DNA from: JAWWOW01 sp033851265
Lineage (GTDB): Bacteria > Actinomycetota > Actinomycetes > JAWWOW01
Direction of reading: 5' to 3'
Assembly (NCBI GenBank): GCA_033851265.1
Contig: JAWWOW010000003.1
Span: 431,863-495,862 of the forward strand
DNA: 64,000 nucleotides
The position numbers and the translations under genes were made by a program. Below are positions 54,493 through 62,638 of this stretch, one piece after another. The notes under the pieces are model-generated. The model was not told where the DNA came from and made no database searches. It was given only the letters and a program-made list of their open reading frames with translations. Within the stretch, counting starts at the first letter, position 1. Each line of letters begins with the position of its first letter.

Positions 54493-55335
54493 GTGCGCGT
54501 CACCCCCCGACTGCCCCTTGCTTGCCTCGCCGTCGCCGGCCTGGTCGCCGTCGCGACCGCCGCGGCTGCCACCCCTGGCGGCGCCGCCGCCCCATCCGCC
54601 GCTCGCCACGGCGGCGTGATCCACCCGCTGCAGCAGTCGGCCAACACGAGTACGTCGGGCAACTGGTTCGGTTACAACGTGAGCGGGGTCAAGCGCCGGG
54701 CGCTGTTCGGCCAGATCGGCGGCACGTGGCGCGTGCCTACGGTCACCCAGCACACGGCCGGTCAAGCCGAGCATTCGTCGGCGTGGATCGGGATCGGTGG
54801 TGGCTGTGTAACCGCCGGCTGCCTGGTCACTGACAACACACTCATCCAGACCGGTACCGCGCACAGCGTCGACGCCAACGGTGTCGCGCAGTACACCGCG
54901 TGGTACGAGCTGATCCCTGCGCCATCTATTACAACGCCGCTTGCGGTCAAGCCCGGTGACCTCATCCGGGCGAACATCGACCAGGTTGTCCGCGGCGTCT
55001 GGAAGATCACCTTGACCAACCTGACGACGGGACGCGGCTGGTCGACAACGTTGCCGTACTCATCCACTGGGCTGACTGGTGAATGGATTGCCGAGACGCC
55101 GCTCACCTTCGGCACCGGGGGAGCTGGCCTCGCGTCGCTGCCCAACCTGACGCCGGTTCACTTCGACAACGCGACGCTGAACCACAAGAACCCGCGGCTC
55201 AACGCGAACGATCGAGTGCTACTGGCTGCGAGCAACGGAAGCATCATCGGTACGCCGTCGAACCCACAGAGTGATGGCAACGGTTTCGCAGCCTGCACGT
55301 GGACGACGAGCTGCGCCGTACCCGCGAACTACTGA
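54493..55335 (+). CDS. Secreted glutamic peptidase, family G1 (eqolisin)
   Basis: 280 residues from GTG 54493, 8 nt after GAGGAG. A signal peptide covers about 1-33, then a short propeptide-like stretch. G1 hallmarks in order: N-W-F-G-Y, G-T-W-R-V-P-T-V, S-S-A-W-I-G-I-G-G, L-I-Q-T-G-T (catalytic Gln119), A-W-Y-E-L-I-P-A-P-S, V-K-P-G-D-L-I-R-A, and T-G-E-W-I-A-E-T-P-L (catalytic Glu197 or Glu201). The family is best known as acid-active fungal endopeptidases, so this is an extracellular protease probably active at low pH. It overlaps phhB by 7 bp. Confidence 0.88.
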   Translation: MRVTPRLPLACLAVAGLVAVATAAAATPGGAAAPSAARHGGVIHPLQQSANTSTSGNWFGYNVSGVKRRALFGQIGGTWRVPTVTQHTAGQAEHSSAWIGIGGGCVTAGCLVTDNTLIQTGTAHSVDANGVAQYTAWYELIPAPSITTPLAVKPGDLIRANIDQVVRGVWKITLTNLTTGRGWSTTLPYSSTGLTGEWIAETPLTFGTGGAGLASLPNLTPVHFDNATLNHKNPRLNANDRVLLAASNGSIIGTPSNPQSDGNGFAACTWTTSCAVPANY

Positions 55336-55622
55336 GCCAAGGCGTTGATGCGCTGGGCCAGCTCGAGGTCCAGCGCGGTGACGCCACCTGCGTCATGTGT
55401 CGACAACTGGAAGCGCACCGTGCGCCAGCGGATGTCGATGTCCGGGTGATGGTTCATCTCTTCGGCGACATCGGCAACGCGACGGACTAGATCGATCGCG
55501 GCCGGGAAGGTCGAGCTCTCCACGGTCCGCTCGATCGCATCCGTGTTTCCGGTCCAGTCGCCGAGCGCACGCAGCCCAGCGTCGACCTCGTCGGCGGAGA
55601 GCACAGACGGTCGGACTGCCAT
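55329..55622 (-). CDS. phhB: Pterin-4a-carbinolamine dehydratase
   Basis: 97 residues. The signature E-E-M-N-H-H-P-D-I-D-I-R-W (54-66) provides the catalytic histidines. It regenerates pterin cofactor after aromatic amino acid hydroxylation. With hppD in the same window it hints at phenylalanine/tyrosine breakdown, although no hydroxylase is in view. Its -10 overlaps that of the divergent NUDIX gene. Confidence 0.94.
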   Translation of the reverse strand: MAVRPSVLSADEVDAGLRALGDWTGNTDAIERTVESSTFPAAIDLVRRVADVAEEMNHHPDIDIRWRTVRFQLSTHDAGGVTALDLELAQRINALAQ

Positions 55623-55627
55623 GTCCC

Positions 55628-55634
55628 TATCGTG
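55628..55634. promoter_or_regulatory. Overlapping divergent -10 boxes, phhB and NUDIX gene
   Basis: Plus strand TATCGT (55628-55633) is 7 nt before the GTG at 55641. Minus strand CACGAT (55629-55634) is 6 nt before the ATG of phhB at 55622. The two hexamers share five base pairs. Confidence 0.5.
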
Positions 55635-55640
55635 CTACCG

Positions 55641-56036
55641 GTGAGCCGCCAGGTTGTCGTCGGGGTCGCGCTGCTGGACGGCACTGGTCGGGTGCTTGCT
55701 GCTTGCCGCGCCGAGCCACCCGCGCTGGCTGGTTTTTGGGAGCTGCCAGGCGGCAAGGTCGACCCGGGGGAACGCGACGAGGACGCGCTGGTGCGCGAGT
55801 GCCGCGAGGAGCTCGACGTCGACATCTCCCTCGAGGGCCGGCTCGGCAGCGACCTGCCCATCGGAGCTGCCGGCGTGCTTCGCGTGTGGTCCGGTCGCGT
55901 CACCCGGGGGACTCCCACCGCCCTCGAACACGCCGAGCTGCGCTGGGTCAGTGCGGACGACCTCGACGCGTTGCCATGGCTGCCCGCGGACCTGCCGTTG
56001 CTGCCCGACCTACACGCGTTACTCGCCAACTCGTAA
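55641..56036 (+). CDS. NUDIX hydrolase (MutT-like)
   Basis: 131 residues from GTG 55641, chosen for its spacing from the -10 box; GTG 55632 is in frame but overlaps that box. The Nudix box is complete: G-K-V-D-P-G-E-R-D-E-D-A-L-V-R-E-C-R-E-E-L (38-58), preceded by F-W-E-L-P-G. The compact size and A-L-A-G-F-W-E-L-P-G-G-K resemble MutT, which removes 8-oxo-dGTP. The stop TAA doubles as the first bases of the next gene's -10. Confidence 0.93.
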   Translation: MSRQVVVGVALLDGTGRVLAACRAEPPALAGFWELPGGKVDPGERDEDALVRECREELDVDISLEGRLGSDLPIGAAGVLRVWSGRVTRGTPTALEHAELRWVSADDLDALPWLPADLPLLPDLHALLANS

Positions 56037-56039
56037 TCT
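56034..56039 (+). promoter_or_regulatory. -10 box of the second hydrolase gene
   Basis: TAATCT, overlapping the NUDIX stop, ends 8 nt before the ATG at 56048. Confidence 0.4.
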
Positions 56040-56047
56040 TCGCCGGC

Positions 56048-56917
56048 ATGGACATGACGCAACGGTCGGTCAGCACGCCTGCGCTCGAGTTCAGTGTTTT
56101 CGAAGCGGGCAGCGGTCCGCTTGCGCTCTGCCTGCATGGGTTCCCGGACTCGGCGTACACCTGGCGCCATCTGTTGCCCGCACTGGCAGACGCCGGTTAT
56201 CACGCTGTTGCGCCGTTCATGCGTGGCTACGCACCCACTGGGGTGCCGGCCGACGGGCGTTACCAAACGGGTGCACTGGCGGCGGATGCTGTCGCACTGC
56301 ATGAAGCGCTCGGCGGTGACGGCGATGCGGTGCTGATCGGACACGACTGGGGTGCGGTGGCGGCGTACGGCGCAGCCGCGCACGCTCCGGAGCGATGGAA
56401 GCGCGTGGTGACCCTCGCGGTGCCGCCACCCAGCACCATGTTGTCCGCCTTCTTCGACTACCAGCAGCTCAAACGGTCGTTCTACATCTTCTTGTTCCAG
56501 ACACCGCTGGCCGAAGGTGCTGTTGCTCTTGATGACCTGGCGTTCATCGACGGACTATGGCGTGACTGGTCGCCCGGGTACGACGCAGGCGAAGACCTCG
56601 TGCAGGTGAAGAACGCGCTACGTGAACCAGCCAACCTCGCTGCGGCAATCGGCTACTACCGGGCAATGTTGCAACCGGAGTTGCTGGGACCCGAGTACGC
56701 CGAAGAGCAGGAAGCAGGCCAACGCGTCAACCCGCAGCCGACGCTCTATCTGCACGGAACGACGGACGGTGCCCTCGGCGTGGACGCTGTCGGTGCCGCC
56801 GGGCAGGCGTTGAGCGGGGAGTCGCGAATCGACATCGTCGACGGTGTCGGGCATTTCCTGCACCTCGAGCGCCCCGATGACATCAACCAGCGAATCCTGC
56901 AGTGGATCCGGGGCTGA
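56048..56917 (+). CDS. Alpha/beta hydrolase, epoxide-hydrolase-like
   Basis: 289 residues. H-G-F-P-D-S-A-Y-T-W-R near 30 is the epoxide-hydrolase/dehalogenase type H-G-x-P loop. The nucleophile is Asp100 in I-G-H-D-W-G-A, and the base is in G-V-G-H-F-L-H-L-E. The cap domain has Y-Y-R-A-M-L, where epoxide hydrolases place a tyrosine proton donor. An epoxide hydrolase is likeliest. A second ATG two codons on is possible. Its end overlaps the convergent S9 peptidase gene by 35 bp. Confidence 0.87.
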   Translation: MDMTQRSVSTPALEFSVFEAGSGPLALCLHGFPDSAYTWRHLLPALADAGYHAVAPFMRGYAPTGVPADGRYQTGALAADAVALHEALGGDGDAVLIGHDWGAVAAYGAAAHAPERWKRVVTLAVPPPSTMLSAFFDYQQLKRSFYIFLFQTPLAEGAVALDDLAFIDGLWRDWSPGYDAGEDLVQVKNALREPANLAAAIGYYRAMLQPELLGPEYAEEQEAGQRVNPQPTLYLHGTTDGALGVDAVGAAGQALSGESRIDIVDGVGHFLHLERPDDINQRILQWIRG

Positions 56918-58985
56918 GCGCCGCACGCAAGAACGCGAGCTGCAGCAGCAACAAGTTTTCCGCCACCGCCTCCTGCGGGGTCATGTGCGTGACGCCCGGC
57001 AGCGGCAAGACAGAGTGTGGGCGGCCGGCCGCAAGTAAGGCCTCGGAGAAGCGAAGAGTGTGCGCGGCCACGACGTTGTCGTCCGCCAACCCGTGCACGA
57101 GCAGCAGCGGACGGCGAAGCTTGTCCGCGTCGGTGATCGGTGAGGCTGCCGCGTAGCGGTCCGGATCGTCCTGCGGGAGACCGAGATAGCGCTCGGTGTA
57201 CGCCGTGTCGTAGAGCGTCCAGTCGGCGACCGGTGCGCCCGCGATCGCCGCGTGGATGATGTCCGGCCGACGTAACACGGCGAGCGCAGCGAGATAGCCA
57301 CCGAAAGACCAACCGCGGATTGCGACCCGACTCAGGTCCAGGTCCGGGTTGGTCTCCGCAACGCCATGGAGCGCATCGATCTGGTCGTCGACCACGACGT
57401 TGGCCCAGTCATCGCGGATGGCACGTTCCCATGCGGGTCCGCGCGCCGGCATGCCGCGCCCGTCGGCGATGACGACCGCAAAGCCTTGGTCAGCGAACCA
57501 CTGCGATGCCAGGAACATCGCGCGTGAGCGCAGGACGCGTGGCCCGTGCGGCCCGCCGTACGGGTCGAGCAACACGGGTAGTCGAGTGCCGCGTTCGTGC
57601 CCGGACGGCAGCAGCACGGCGGCGCGAATCTCGCGACGTCCGGCAGTCAGGAATGTCGCGCGCGGAAGGACGACCGGCTCTTCGGCGTACGACGCGATCT
57701 CGGTGATGACGACGCCGTCGCGCACTATCGATGCGACCGATCCATGGCGGTCCATCGAGGCACTGACGATGACGTACACCCCGCCGCCGCGCGTCGCGTT
57801 GTGCACGCCGGGTTGGCGCGTCAGCCGTTCAAGCGCACCATCAGGACTGAGGTGCCAGACGTGACGCTCGGTCGGGTGTTCGGTCGCGATGAACACGACG
57901 TCGTCGCTGCCGACGTCTGCCGACATGACCTGCAGGCCGATCGGAGTCACCGCATTTCCGTTGATGGCCAACCGCCGGGTGTCCTCGTCGTCGACCGTTG
58001 TGACCAGCCGGCCGTCGTCGAGGTAGTCGGGCACGCCGCCGACGTGTTCGACCCACGCGTCGTCGGTCTGTTCGTGGACAACAGTCGTTGCACCAGTCGC
58101 CAGGTCGACCGACAGTGTTCGCATGACGCGCTGGTCACGCGTGAGCACAACGATGATGGTCGCCGTGGCGGTGCTGCGTACGTCGAGGAGGTACGGAAAC
58201 GTCTCGTTGTCCCAGTCGACGTCGACTCGACTGCCGTCGATCCCGAACACGTGCAGGCTCACCGTGGCGTTCGCAGTGCCCGCCCGGGGATAGCGATGGA
58301 TGACCGGCGGCTTCGCGGGGTCTGCGGGGTCACCGATGTACCACGTCGTCACGGCCGACTCATCGACGCGCGCAGCCAGCAGCCCACTGCCGTCGGGCAA
58401 CCACCAGTAGCCGCGGGTACGGCCGAGCTCCTCAGCGGCGATGAAGTCAACAGCACCCCAGCTCACCGCATCGATGTCGTCACCGGCGATCAACGTGTCT
58501 GGCCCGTCGCGTTCGACGACGTGCAACGCCCGACCCGTCAGATACGCGACTCGCTGCCCCGTGGGGTCGATGCGCGGGTCGACAACAGGGCCGGCCGTGC
58601 CTAACTGGCTGGCCGATCCGGAGTCGACGTCGACAACGATGAGCCGCCCCGACAACGCAAACGATGCGGACGCGTGGGTGTCGTCGAGTGCATAGGCGAC
58701 GACACCGGCTCCGATCTCACGCATCCGCTCCCGTCGTGCGCGCTCAGCGTCGGGTAGTTCTTCCTTGCCAGGCTCCGCCTGTTGGCGCGGGTCGTAGAGC
58801 AGGCGCTCCGCGCCGTCGTCGACGTCGTACGCCCACAAGCACGCGGCGGGGTCGTCGCCCGCACGGGAGCGAAGAAACAGCACCCGCCGTCCCGTTGGGT
58901 CGACCCGAAATGCGCGCGGCGCCCCCGATGTGAAGCCACGGGTTCGAGCGCGCTGCCTCGGAAACGAGTCGGCTCTCTCGGTCAC
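56883..58985 (-). CDS. S9-family prolyl oligopeptidase / dipeptidyl-peptidase-type enzyme
   Basis: 700 residues from GTG, no signal peptide. The N-terminal 430 residues form a beta-propeller. The C-terminal alpha/beta hydrolase carries Ser560 in R-G-W-S-F-G-G-Y, Asp635/636 in H-G-L-A-D-D-N-V-V and His667 in G-V-T-H-M-T. A-A-E-E-L-G-R-T-R-G-Y-W-W-L-P-D-G in the propeller holds the Glu pair motif of the DPP IV branch, so it probably removes N-terminal dipeptides in the cytoplasm. CAGGAT lies 6 nt before the GTG. Confidence 0.93.
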   Translation of the reverse strand: MTERADSFPRQRARTRGFTSGAPRAFRVDPTGRRVLFLRSRAGDDPAACLWAYDVDDGAERLLYDPRQQAEPGKEELPDAERARRERMREIGAGVVAYALDDTHASASFALSGRLIVVDVDSGSASQLGTAGPVVDPRIDPTGQRVAYLTGRALHVVERDGPDTLIAGDDIDAVSWGAVDFIAAEELGRTRGYWWLPDGSGLLAARVDESAVTTWYIGDPADPAKPPVIHRYPRAGTANATVSLHVFGIDGSRVDVDWDNETFPYLLDVRSTATATIIVVLTRDQRVMRTLSVDLATGATTVVHEQTDDAWVEHVGGVPDYLDDGRLVTTVDDEDTRRLAINGNAVTPIGLQVMSADVGSDDVVFIATEHPTERHVWHLSPDGALERLTRQPGVHNATRGGGVYVIVSASMDRHGSVASIVRDGVVITEIASYAEEPVVLPRATFLTAGRREIRAAVLLPSGHERGTRLPVLLDPYGGPHGPRVLRSRAMFLASQWFADQGFAVVIADGRGMPARGPAWERAIRDDWANVVVDDQIDALHGVAETNPDLDLSRVAIRGWSFGGYLAALAVLRRPDIIHAAIAGAPVADWTLYDTAYTERYLGLPQDDPDRYAAASPITDADKLRRPLLLVHGLADDNVVAAHTLRFSEALLAAGRPHSVLPLPGVTHMTPQEAVAENLLLLQLAFLRAALSPGSTAGFAG

Positions 58986-58991
58986 GCGCCG

Positions 58992-58997
58992 ATCCTG
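58992..58997 (-). promoter_or_regulatory. -10 box of the S9 peptidase gene (leaderless type)
   Basis: CAGGAT on the minus strand, 6 nt before the GTG at 58985. Confidence 0.45.
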
Positions 58998-59010
58998 GCA
59001 GGGCCGGCCG

Positions 59011-59016
59011 TAGGCT
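59011..59016 (+). promoter_or_regulatory. -10 box of mshB (leaderless type)
   Basis: TAGGCT ends 6 nt before the GTG at 59023, identical in sequence and spacing to the cbs promoter. Confidence 0.6.
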
Positions 59017-59022
59017 GAGCGT

Positions 59023-59928
59023 GTGACTGCTGATCACCTGCCTGCGCGCCGGTTGCTGCTCGTGCACGCCCACCCCGACGACGAGAGCATCGCGACGGGC
59101 GCCACGATGGCGAAGTACGCCGATGAGGGAGCTTTGGTCACCCTCGTCACCTGCACGCTCGGCGAGGAAGGGGAGGTTGTCGCACCCGAGCTCGCGCATC
59201 TCGCTCCGGACCAGGAGAACGTGCTCGGCCAGCACCGCATCGACGAGTTGGCTGCATCGATGAAGGCGCTCGGTGTTACCGATCACCGGTTCCTCGGCGC
59301 CCCCGGCAAGTACCGCGACAGCGGAATGATGGACACGCCAACCAACGACAATCCGCGGTCGTTCTGGCGGGCCGATATGGATGAGGCAACCAGAGACCTG
59401 GTCGCAGTCGTGCGCGAAGTCAAACCACAGGTCGTGGTGACGTACGACGAGAACGGTGCGTACGGCCACCCCGACCACATCCGGGCGCATGACGTCGCGA
59501 TGGCAGCGTTCAACAAGTCGGGTGACGCGTCATACGCGCCGGACCTCGGCGAGCCGTGGCAGCCGAGCAAGTTGTACTTCACCGCCGTACCGAAGTCGTT
59601 GATGCAGGCGGGTCTGGACACGATGAAGGCGCAAGGCAAGACGTTGTTCGACGGTGTTGAGTCGGCTGACGACATCCCGTTCGCCGTCGCTGATGACGTG
59701 ATCACCACCGAGGTGGATGCCCGCACATTTGTTGGTGCGAAGCGCGAAGCACTGGTCGCTCATGTCTCGCAGATCGGGCCGGAGGACCCGCTGTTCGCAC
59801 TGTTCGACATGCCCGAAGACGGCATGTCGTTCGCGTGCGAGCACTACGTCCTCGCGGTGGGCGAGCGGGGTTCCGGCACCGGCCAGCACAACTGGGAGCG
59901 CGACCTGTTTGCCGGCCTCGACGTCTGA
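59023..59928 (+). CDS. mshB: N-acetyl-GlcN-inositol deacetylase of mycothiol synthesis
   Basis: 301 residues from GTG. Zinc motif A-H-P-D-D-E-S (16-22) and Y-G-H-P-D-H near 155. The opening R-R-L-L-L-V-H-A-H-P-D-D-E-S-I-A-T-G-A-T-M-A-K-Y and the loop T-L-G-E-E-G-E-V are MshB-like, unlike the Mca at 29468. It removes acetate from GlcNAc-inositol, the second committed step to mycothiol. Some overlap in activity between MshB and Mca is known. Confidence 0.92.
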   Translation: MTADHLPARRLLLVHAHPDDESIATGATMAKYADEGALVTLVTCTLGEEGEVVAPELAHLAPDQENVLGQHRIDELAASMKALGVTDHRFLGAPGKYRDSGMMDTPTNDNPRSFWRADMDEATRDLVAVVREVKPQVVVTYDENGAYGHPDHIRAHDVAMAAFNKSGDASYAPDLGEPWQPSKLYFTAVPKSLMQAGLDTMKAQGKTLFDGVESADDIPFAVADDVITTEVDARTFVGAKREALVAHVSQIGPEDPLFALFDMPEDGMSFACEHYVLAVGERGSGTGQHNWERDLFAGLDV

Positions 59929-60003
59929 GTGCTCTGTCTGCCGAACTGCCCCCCGCATTGGTTACGCAGGGTGGCCGAATCGACTAGGCCGAACGAGTGA
60001 AAC

Positions 60004-60083
60004 CGTGACCCAGAGTAGTCACGCGCGGTTCGCGCTGCGAGACTGCGGGAAGCACGAAAGCGCCCGAAGTAATCCCTCGGGCG
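60004..60083 (+). other. Structured stretch between mshB and the FtsH-like gene
   Basis: Two hairpins in the 246-bp spacer. CGTGAC (60004-60009) pairs with GTCACG (60018-60023), extendable by AACC/GGTT with a 3-nt bulge. CGCCCGA (60061-60067) pairs with TCGGGCG (60077-60083) around 9 nt. The second could terminate mshB, or both could belong to the long leader of the next gene. No T-run on the plus strand. The other bases of the spacer show nothing clear. Confidence 0.5.
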
Positions 60084-60174
60084 TCACGACCACCATCGGC
60101 AAACCAGCCGTCTGACTTGAGCCCTCGGGGCGCTCGGTTCTGGCGCACGGTTGCCCTGACTACGGGGGGCACGC

Positions 60175-62133
60175 GTGGAATCGATCGAAGCAGCGAGTCG
60201 GACGGCAGAGCTCGGCGGCAGCAGCCTGCTCGACATCGGCGGCACTTCCGTCATCTCGGCCGAGCGCCATGATGTCGCACGGATTCGCGAGAAGCAGCGC
60301 CGGCGGCGGCTCTGGAACCTCGCGGTCCTGATGGGGATTCCGACGGCGTACTTCTGGTACCGCCTCGCTGACGGCCGGCCGTTCGACGTGTTCCAGTTCC
60401 CCACGATCAACTGGCTCGTCGTCGTTCCGATGCTGTTCTTTGCATTGCTGTTCGTGTTGCTGTTCGGAGTGCACGTCTTCACCGGCGTCTCGCCACACAA
60501 CAAGGTCCGGCCGGAAGAGATTGACGTCACGCTCAACGACGTCGTGGGTATCGACCCGGTGAAGGAAGAGGTCGTTCGCTCGCTCAACCTCTTCCTCAGT
60601 CATGCGACCTTCGCGAAGACAACCGGCGGTCGGGCACGACGGGGGCTGTTGTTCGAAGGCGCTCCAGGCACCGGCAAGACGCATACAGCCAAAGCGCTCG
60701 CTCACGAAGCCGGAGTTCCGTTCCTGTTTGCAACTGCGACGAGCTTCCAGTCCAGCTTCCAGGGCGCGACACAACGCAAGGTGCGCAACTTCTTCAAAGC
60801 GCTGCGAACGGCCGCGCGCAAGGAAGGCGGCGCGATCGGGTTCATTGACGAGTTCGACGCTCTCGGGATGGCGCGTTCCGGTGTCGCGATGGCGCCGATG
60901 CCGCAGATTGCTGGTTGTTACGGCACGGAAGCATTGCCCGCCGCGTATGCGTCGGTCCCCTCCGGCACCATGACGTCGCCGTTCACCGGTGGCGGGGACC
61001 TGCAGATGGCCGTCAACGAGCTGCTCGTCCAGCTGCAGTCGTTCGATCAGCCCGCTGGGATGCAGAAGTTCATCGGTCGAATCATCAACGCCATCAACCT
61101 GCTCCTGCCAACCAACCGGCAGCTGTCCAAGCCTGCGGCTGCCGCTCCGAACATCATGCTGATCGCGTCCACCAACCGCGCGGACAGCCTTGACCCGGCG
61201 CTGCTACGCCCGGGCCGTTTCGACCGGCGCCTGTCGTTCGAGATGCCCGACCGCCGCGGCCGTCGCGCATTGATCGACCACTTCCTGTCCAAGAAGTCGC
61301 ACGTGTCGGAACTCGACGCGGACGAGCAGCGCGACATCCTTGCTGGCATCACGCAGGGCTACTCGCCGGCGATGATCGAGCACCTGTGTGACGAGGCGCT
61401 CGTGCACGCGGTACGCCGTGGCGAAGCCGCGATGACCTGGACCGACATCGAACACGCGCGTCTCGTTGAAGAAGTCGGCATCGGACAGCCAGTCGGCTAC
61501 ACGACCTACGAACGACGCCTGATCGCAACCCACGAAGCCGGGCATGCAACTGCGGCGTACCTCGTCGCGCCAGAACGCCGCCTCGAAGTGCTCACGATCA
61601 TCAAGCGGCGCGAGGCCCTGGGGTTGCTTGCGCATGGTGACCGCGAGGACGTCTACACGCGATCACGCACGGAGATGCTTGCCCTGATCGAGATCGCTCT
61701 TGCCGGCCAGTGCGCGGAGGAGATCTTCTTCGGCGACATCTCGACCGGGCCGGGCGGTGACCTGCTCTACGCGACGAACGTGGCGGCGCAGATGGTGGGC
61801 GGTTGCGGGATGGCTGGCTCACTCGTGTCGTACATGGCTGTGCAGAACAGCGCGTTCTCGGACACCAACATCGTCGGCCGCGTGCTGGCCGACCCCGACG
61901 GGCGCGCCAAGGTCGAAGAGCTCTTGCAGGACCAGAAGGTCGCCATCCGCGCACTGCTCGTGGAGAACGCGCACCTCGTCGCCGCCCTGCGCGATGCGCT
62001 GCTGGACCGTGAGGAGCTCATCGGCCCCGAGATCACCGACATCCTCGAGGCGGCCCGCGCCAGCGGCCCCGCCGACCGGGTGATCGACCTGCGCGCCGCG
62101 GCGGACATTGACGCTGCCGCCCTCGTTGACTGA
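60175..62133 (+). CDS. Divergent FtsH-like membrane AAA protease (M41)
   Basis: 652 residues from GTG. A 45-residue cytoplasmic head precedes two helices (about 46-62 and 79-103) with a very short external loop. Walker A is G-A-P-G-T-G-K-T (162-169). The pore motif is F-Q-G (F195-Q-G) instead of the usual F-V-G. Walker B is I-G-F-I-D-E (221-226) and the second region of homology is R-A-D-S-L-D-P-A-L-L-R-P-G-R-F-D-R. The M41 zinc site is H-E-A-G-H (453-457) with a downstream Asp in T-G-P-G-G-D-L-L-Y-A-T. Between Walker B and the SRH it has about 60 more residues than normal FtsH. Probably a second, specialised FtsH paralogue. Confidence 0.88.
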   Translation: MESIEAASRTAELGGSSLLDIGGTSVISAERHDVARIREKQRRRRLWNLAVLMGIPTAYFWYRLADGRPFDVFQFPTINWLVVVPMLFFALLFVLLFGVHVFTGVSPHNKVRPEEIDVTLNDVVGIDPVKEEVVRSLNLFLSHATFAKTTGGRARRGLLFEGAPGTGKTHTAKALAHEAGVPFLFATATSFQSSFQGATQRKVRNFFKALRTAARKEGGAIGFIDEFDALGMARSGVAMAPMPQIAGCYGTEALPAAYASVPSGTMTSPFTGGGDLQMAVNELLVQLQSFDQPAGMQKFIGRIINAINLLLPTNRQLSKPAAAAPNIMLIASTNRADSLDPALLRPGRFDRRLSFEMPDRRGRRALIDHFLSKKSHVSELDADEQRDILAGITQGYSPAMIEHLCDEALVHAVRRGEAAMTWTDIEHARLVEEVGIGQPVGYTTYERRLIATHEAGHATAAYLVAPERRLEVLTIIKRREALGLLAHGDREDVYTRSRTEMLALIEIALAGQCAEEIFFGDISTGPGGDLLYATNVAAQMVGGCGMAGSLVSYMAVQNSAFSDTNIVGRVLADPDGRAKVEELLQDQKVAIRALLVENAHLVAALRDALLDREELIGPEITDILEAARASGPADRVIDLRAAADIDAAALVD

Positions 62134-62139
62134 GGCCCC

Positions 62140-62145
62140 TACCCT
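62140..62145 (+). promoter_or_regulatory. -10 box of the 159-aa membrane protein gene (leaderless type)
   Basis: TACCCT ends 6 nt before the GTG at 62152, just after the FtsH-like stop. Confidence 0.5.
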
Positions 62146-62151
62146 GGCTGA

Positions 62152-62631
62152 GTGATCGAGGACCCCGGCGCTCCTAGCGAGAGCCGGGTGCTCCTCATCG
62201 GAGCGCTCATCGGGGTCGGGCTGTTGGCCGCGGTCCTCGCCGTCATCGGTGCGTTCCTCAGTCCGTGGATGCCCCACCTGATCGGAGTCCCGATCCCGGT
62301 CGGGGTGCTGGTCGCCGTGGTCGGCAACGCTGGGCTCGGCGTACTCGGGGCGCGCTGGACCGGCAGCCGCATCGCGCCTGTCCTGTCCGCCCTGGTTTGG
62401 GTGGTTATTGCGCTTGTCCTCGGCTCCAGCCGGCCCGAGGGCGACCTGATCGTCACGGGGTACAGCCGGCACGTTCCCGGCTCTTGGGGAGGCACCGCCT
62501 TCCTCCTGCTCGGTACCGCGGCCGCCGCCGCAGGGGTCGCGATCGGCTCCGGGCGTCGCCGTGGCGCGCTGGCCGCGCACGCTGCGGGCCCGCCACCCAC
62601 CCCTTCACCTGACGCGTTGACACGCCGATGA
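62152..62631 (+). CDS. Small polytopic membrane protein (DUF6113-like)
   Basis: 159 residues from GTG, 18 bp after the FtsH-like gene. Four hydrophobic helices (about 13-35, 43-66, 76-91, 112-130). A polar loop D-L-I-V-T-G-Y-S-R-H-V-P-G-S-W-G lies before the last helix, and the tail is Ala/Pro-rich and cytoplasmic. This pattern occurs next to mshB in other actinobacteria. No function is known. It is followed 7 bp later by the CheW-like gene. Confidence 0.75.
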   Translation: MIEDPGAPSESRVLLIGALIGVGLLAAVLAVIGAFLSPWMPHLIGVPIPVGVLVAVVGNAGLGVLGARWTGSRIAPVLSALVWVVIALVLGSSRPEGDLIVTGYSRHVPGSWGGTAFLLLGTAAAAAGVAIGSGRRRGALAAHAAGPPPTPSPDALTRR

Positions 62632-62638
62632 CCGGTGT

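Noticed and set aside
59941..60160. Possible c-di-GMP (GEMM) riboswitch because of a GGCAAACCA segment
   Set aside because: The required downstream GACGCAAAGC element and the two helices of GEMM are absent.
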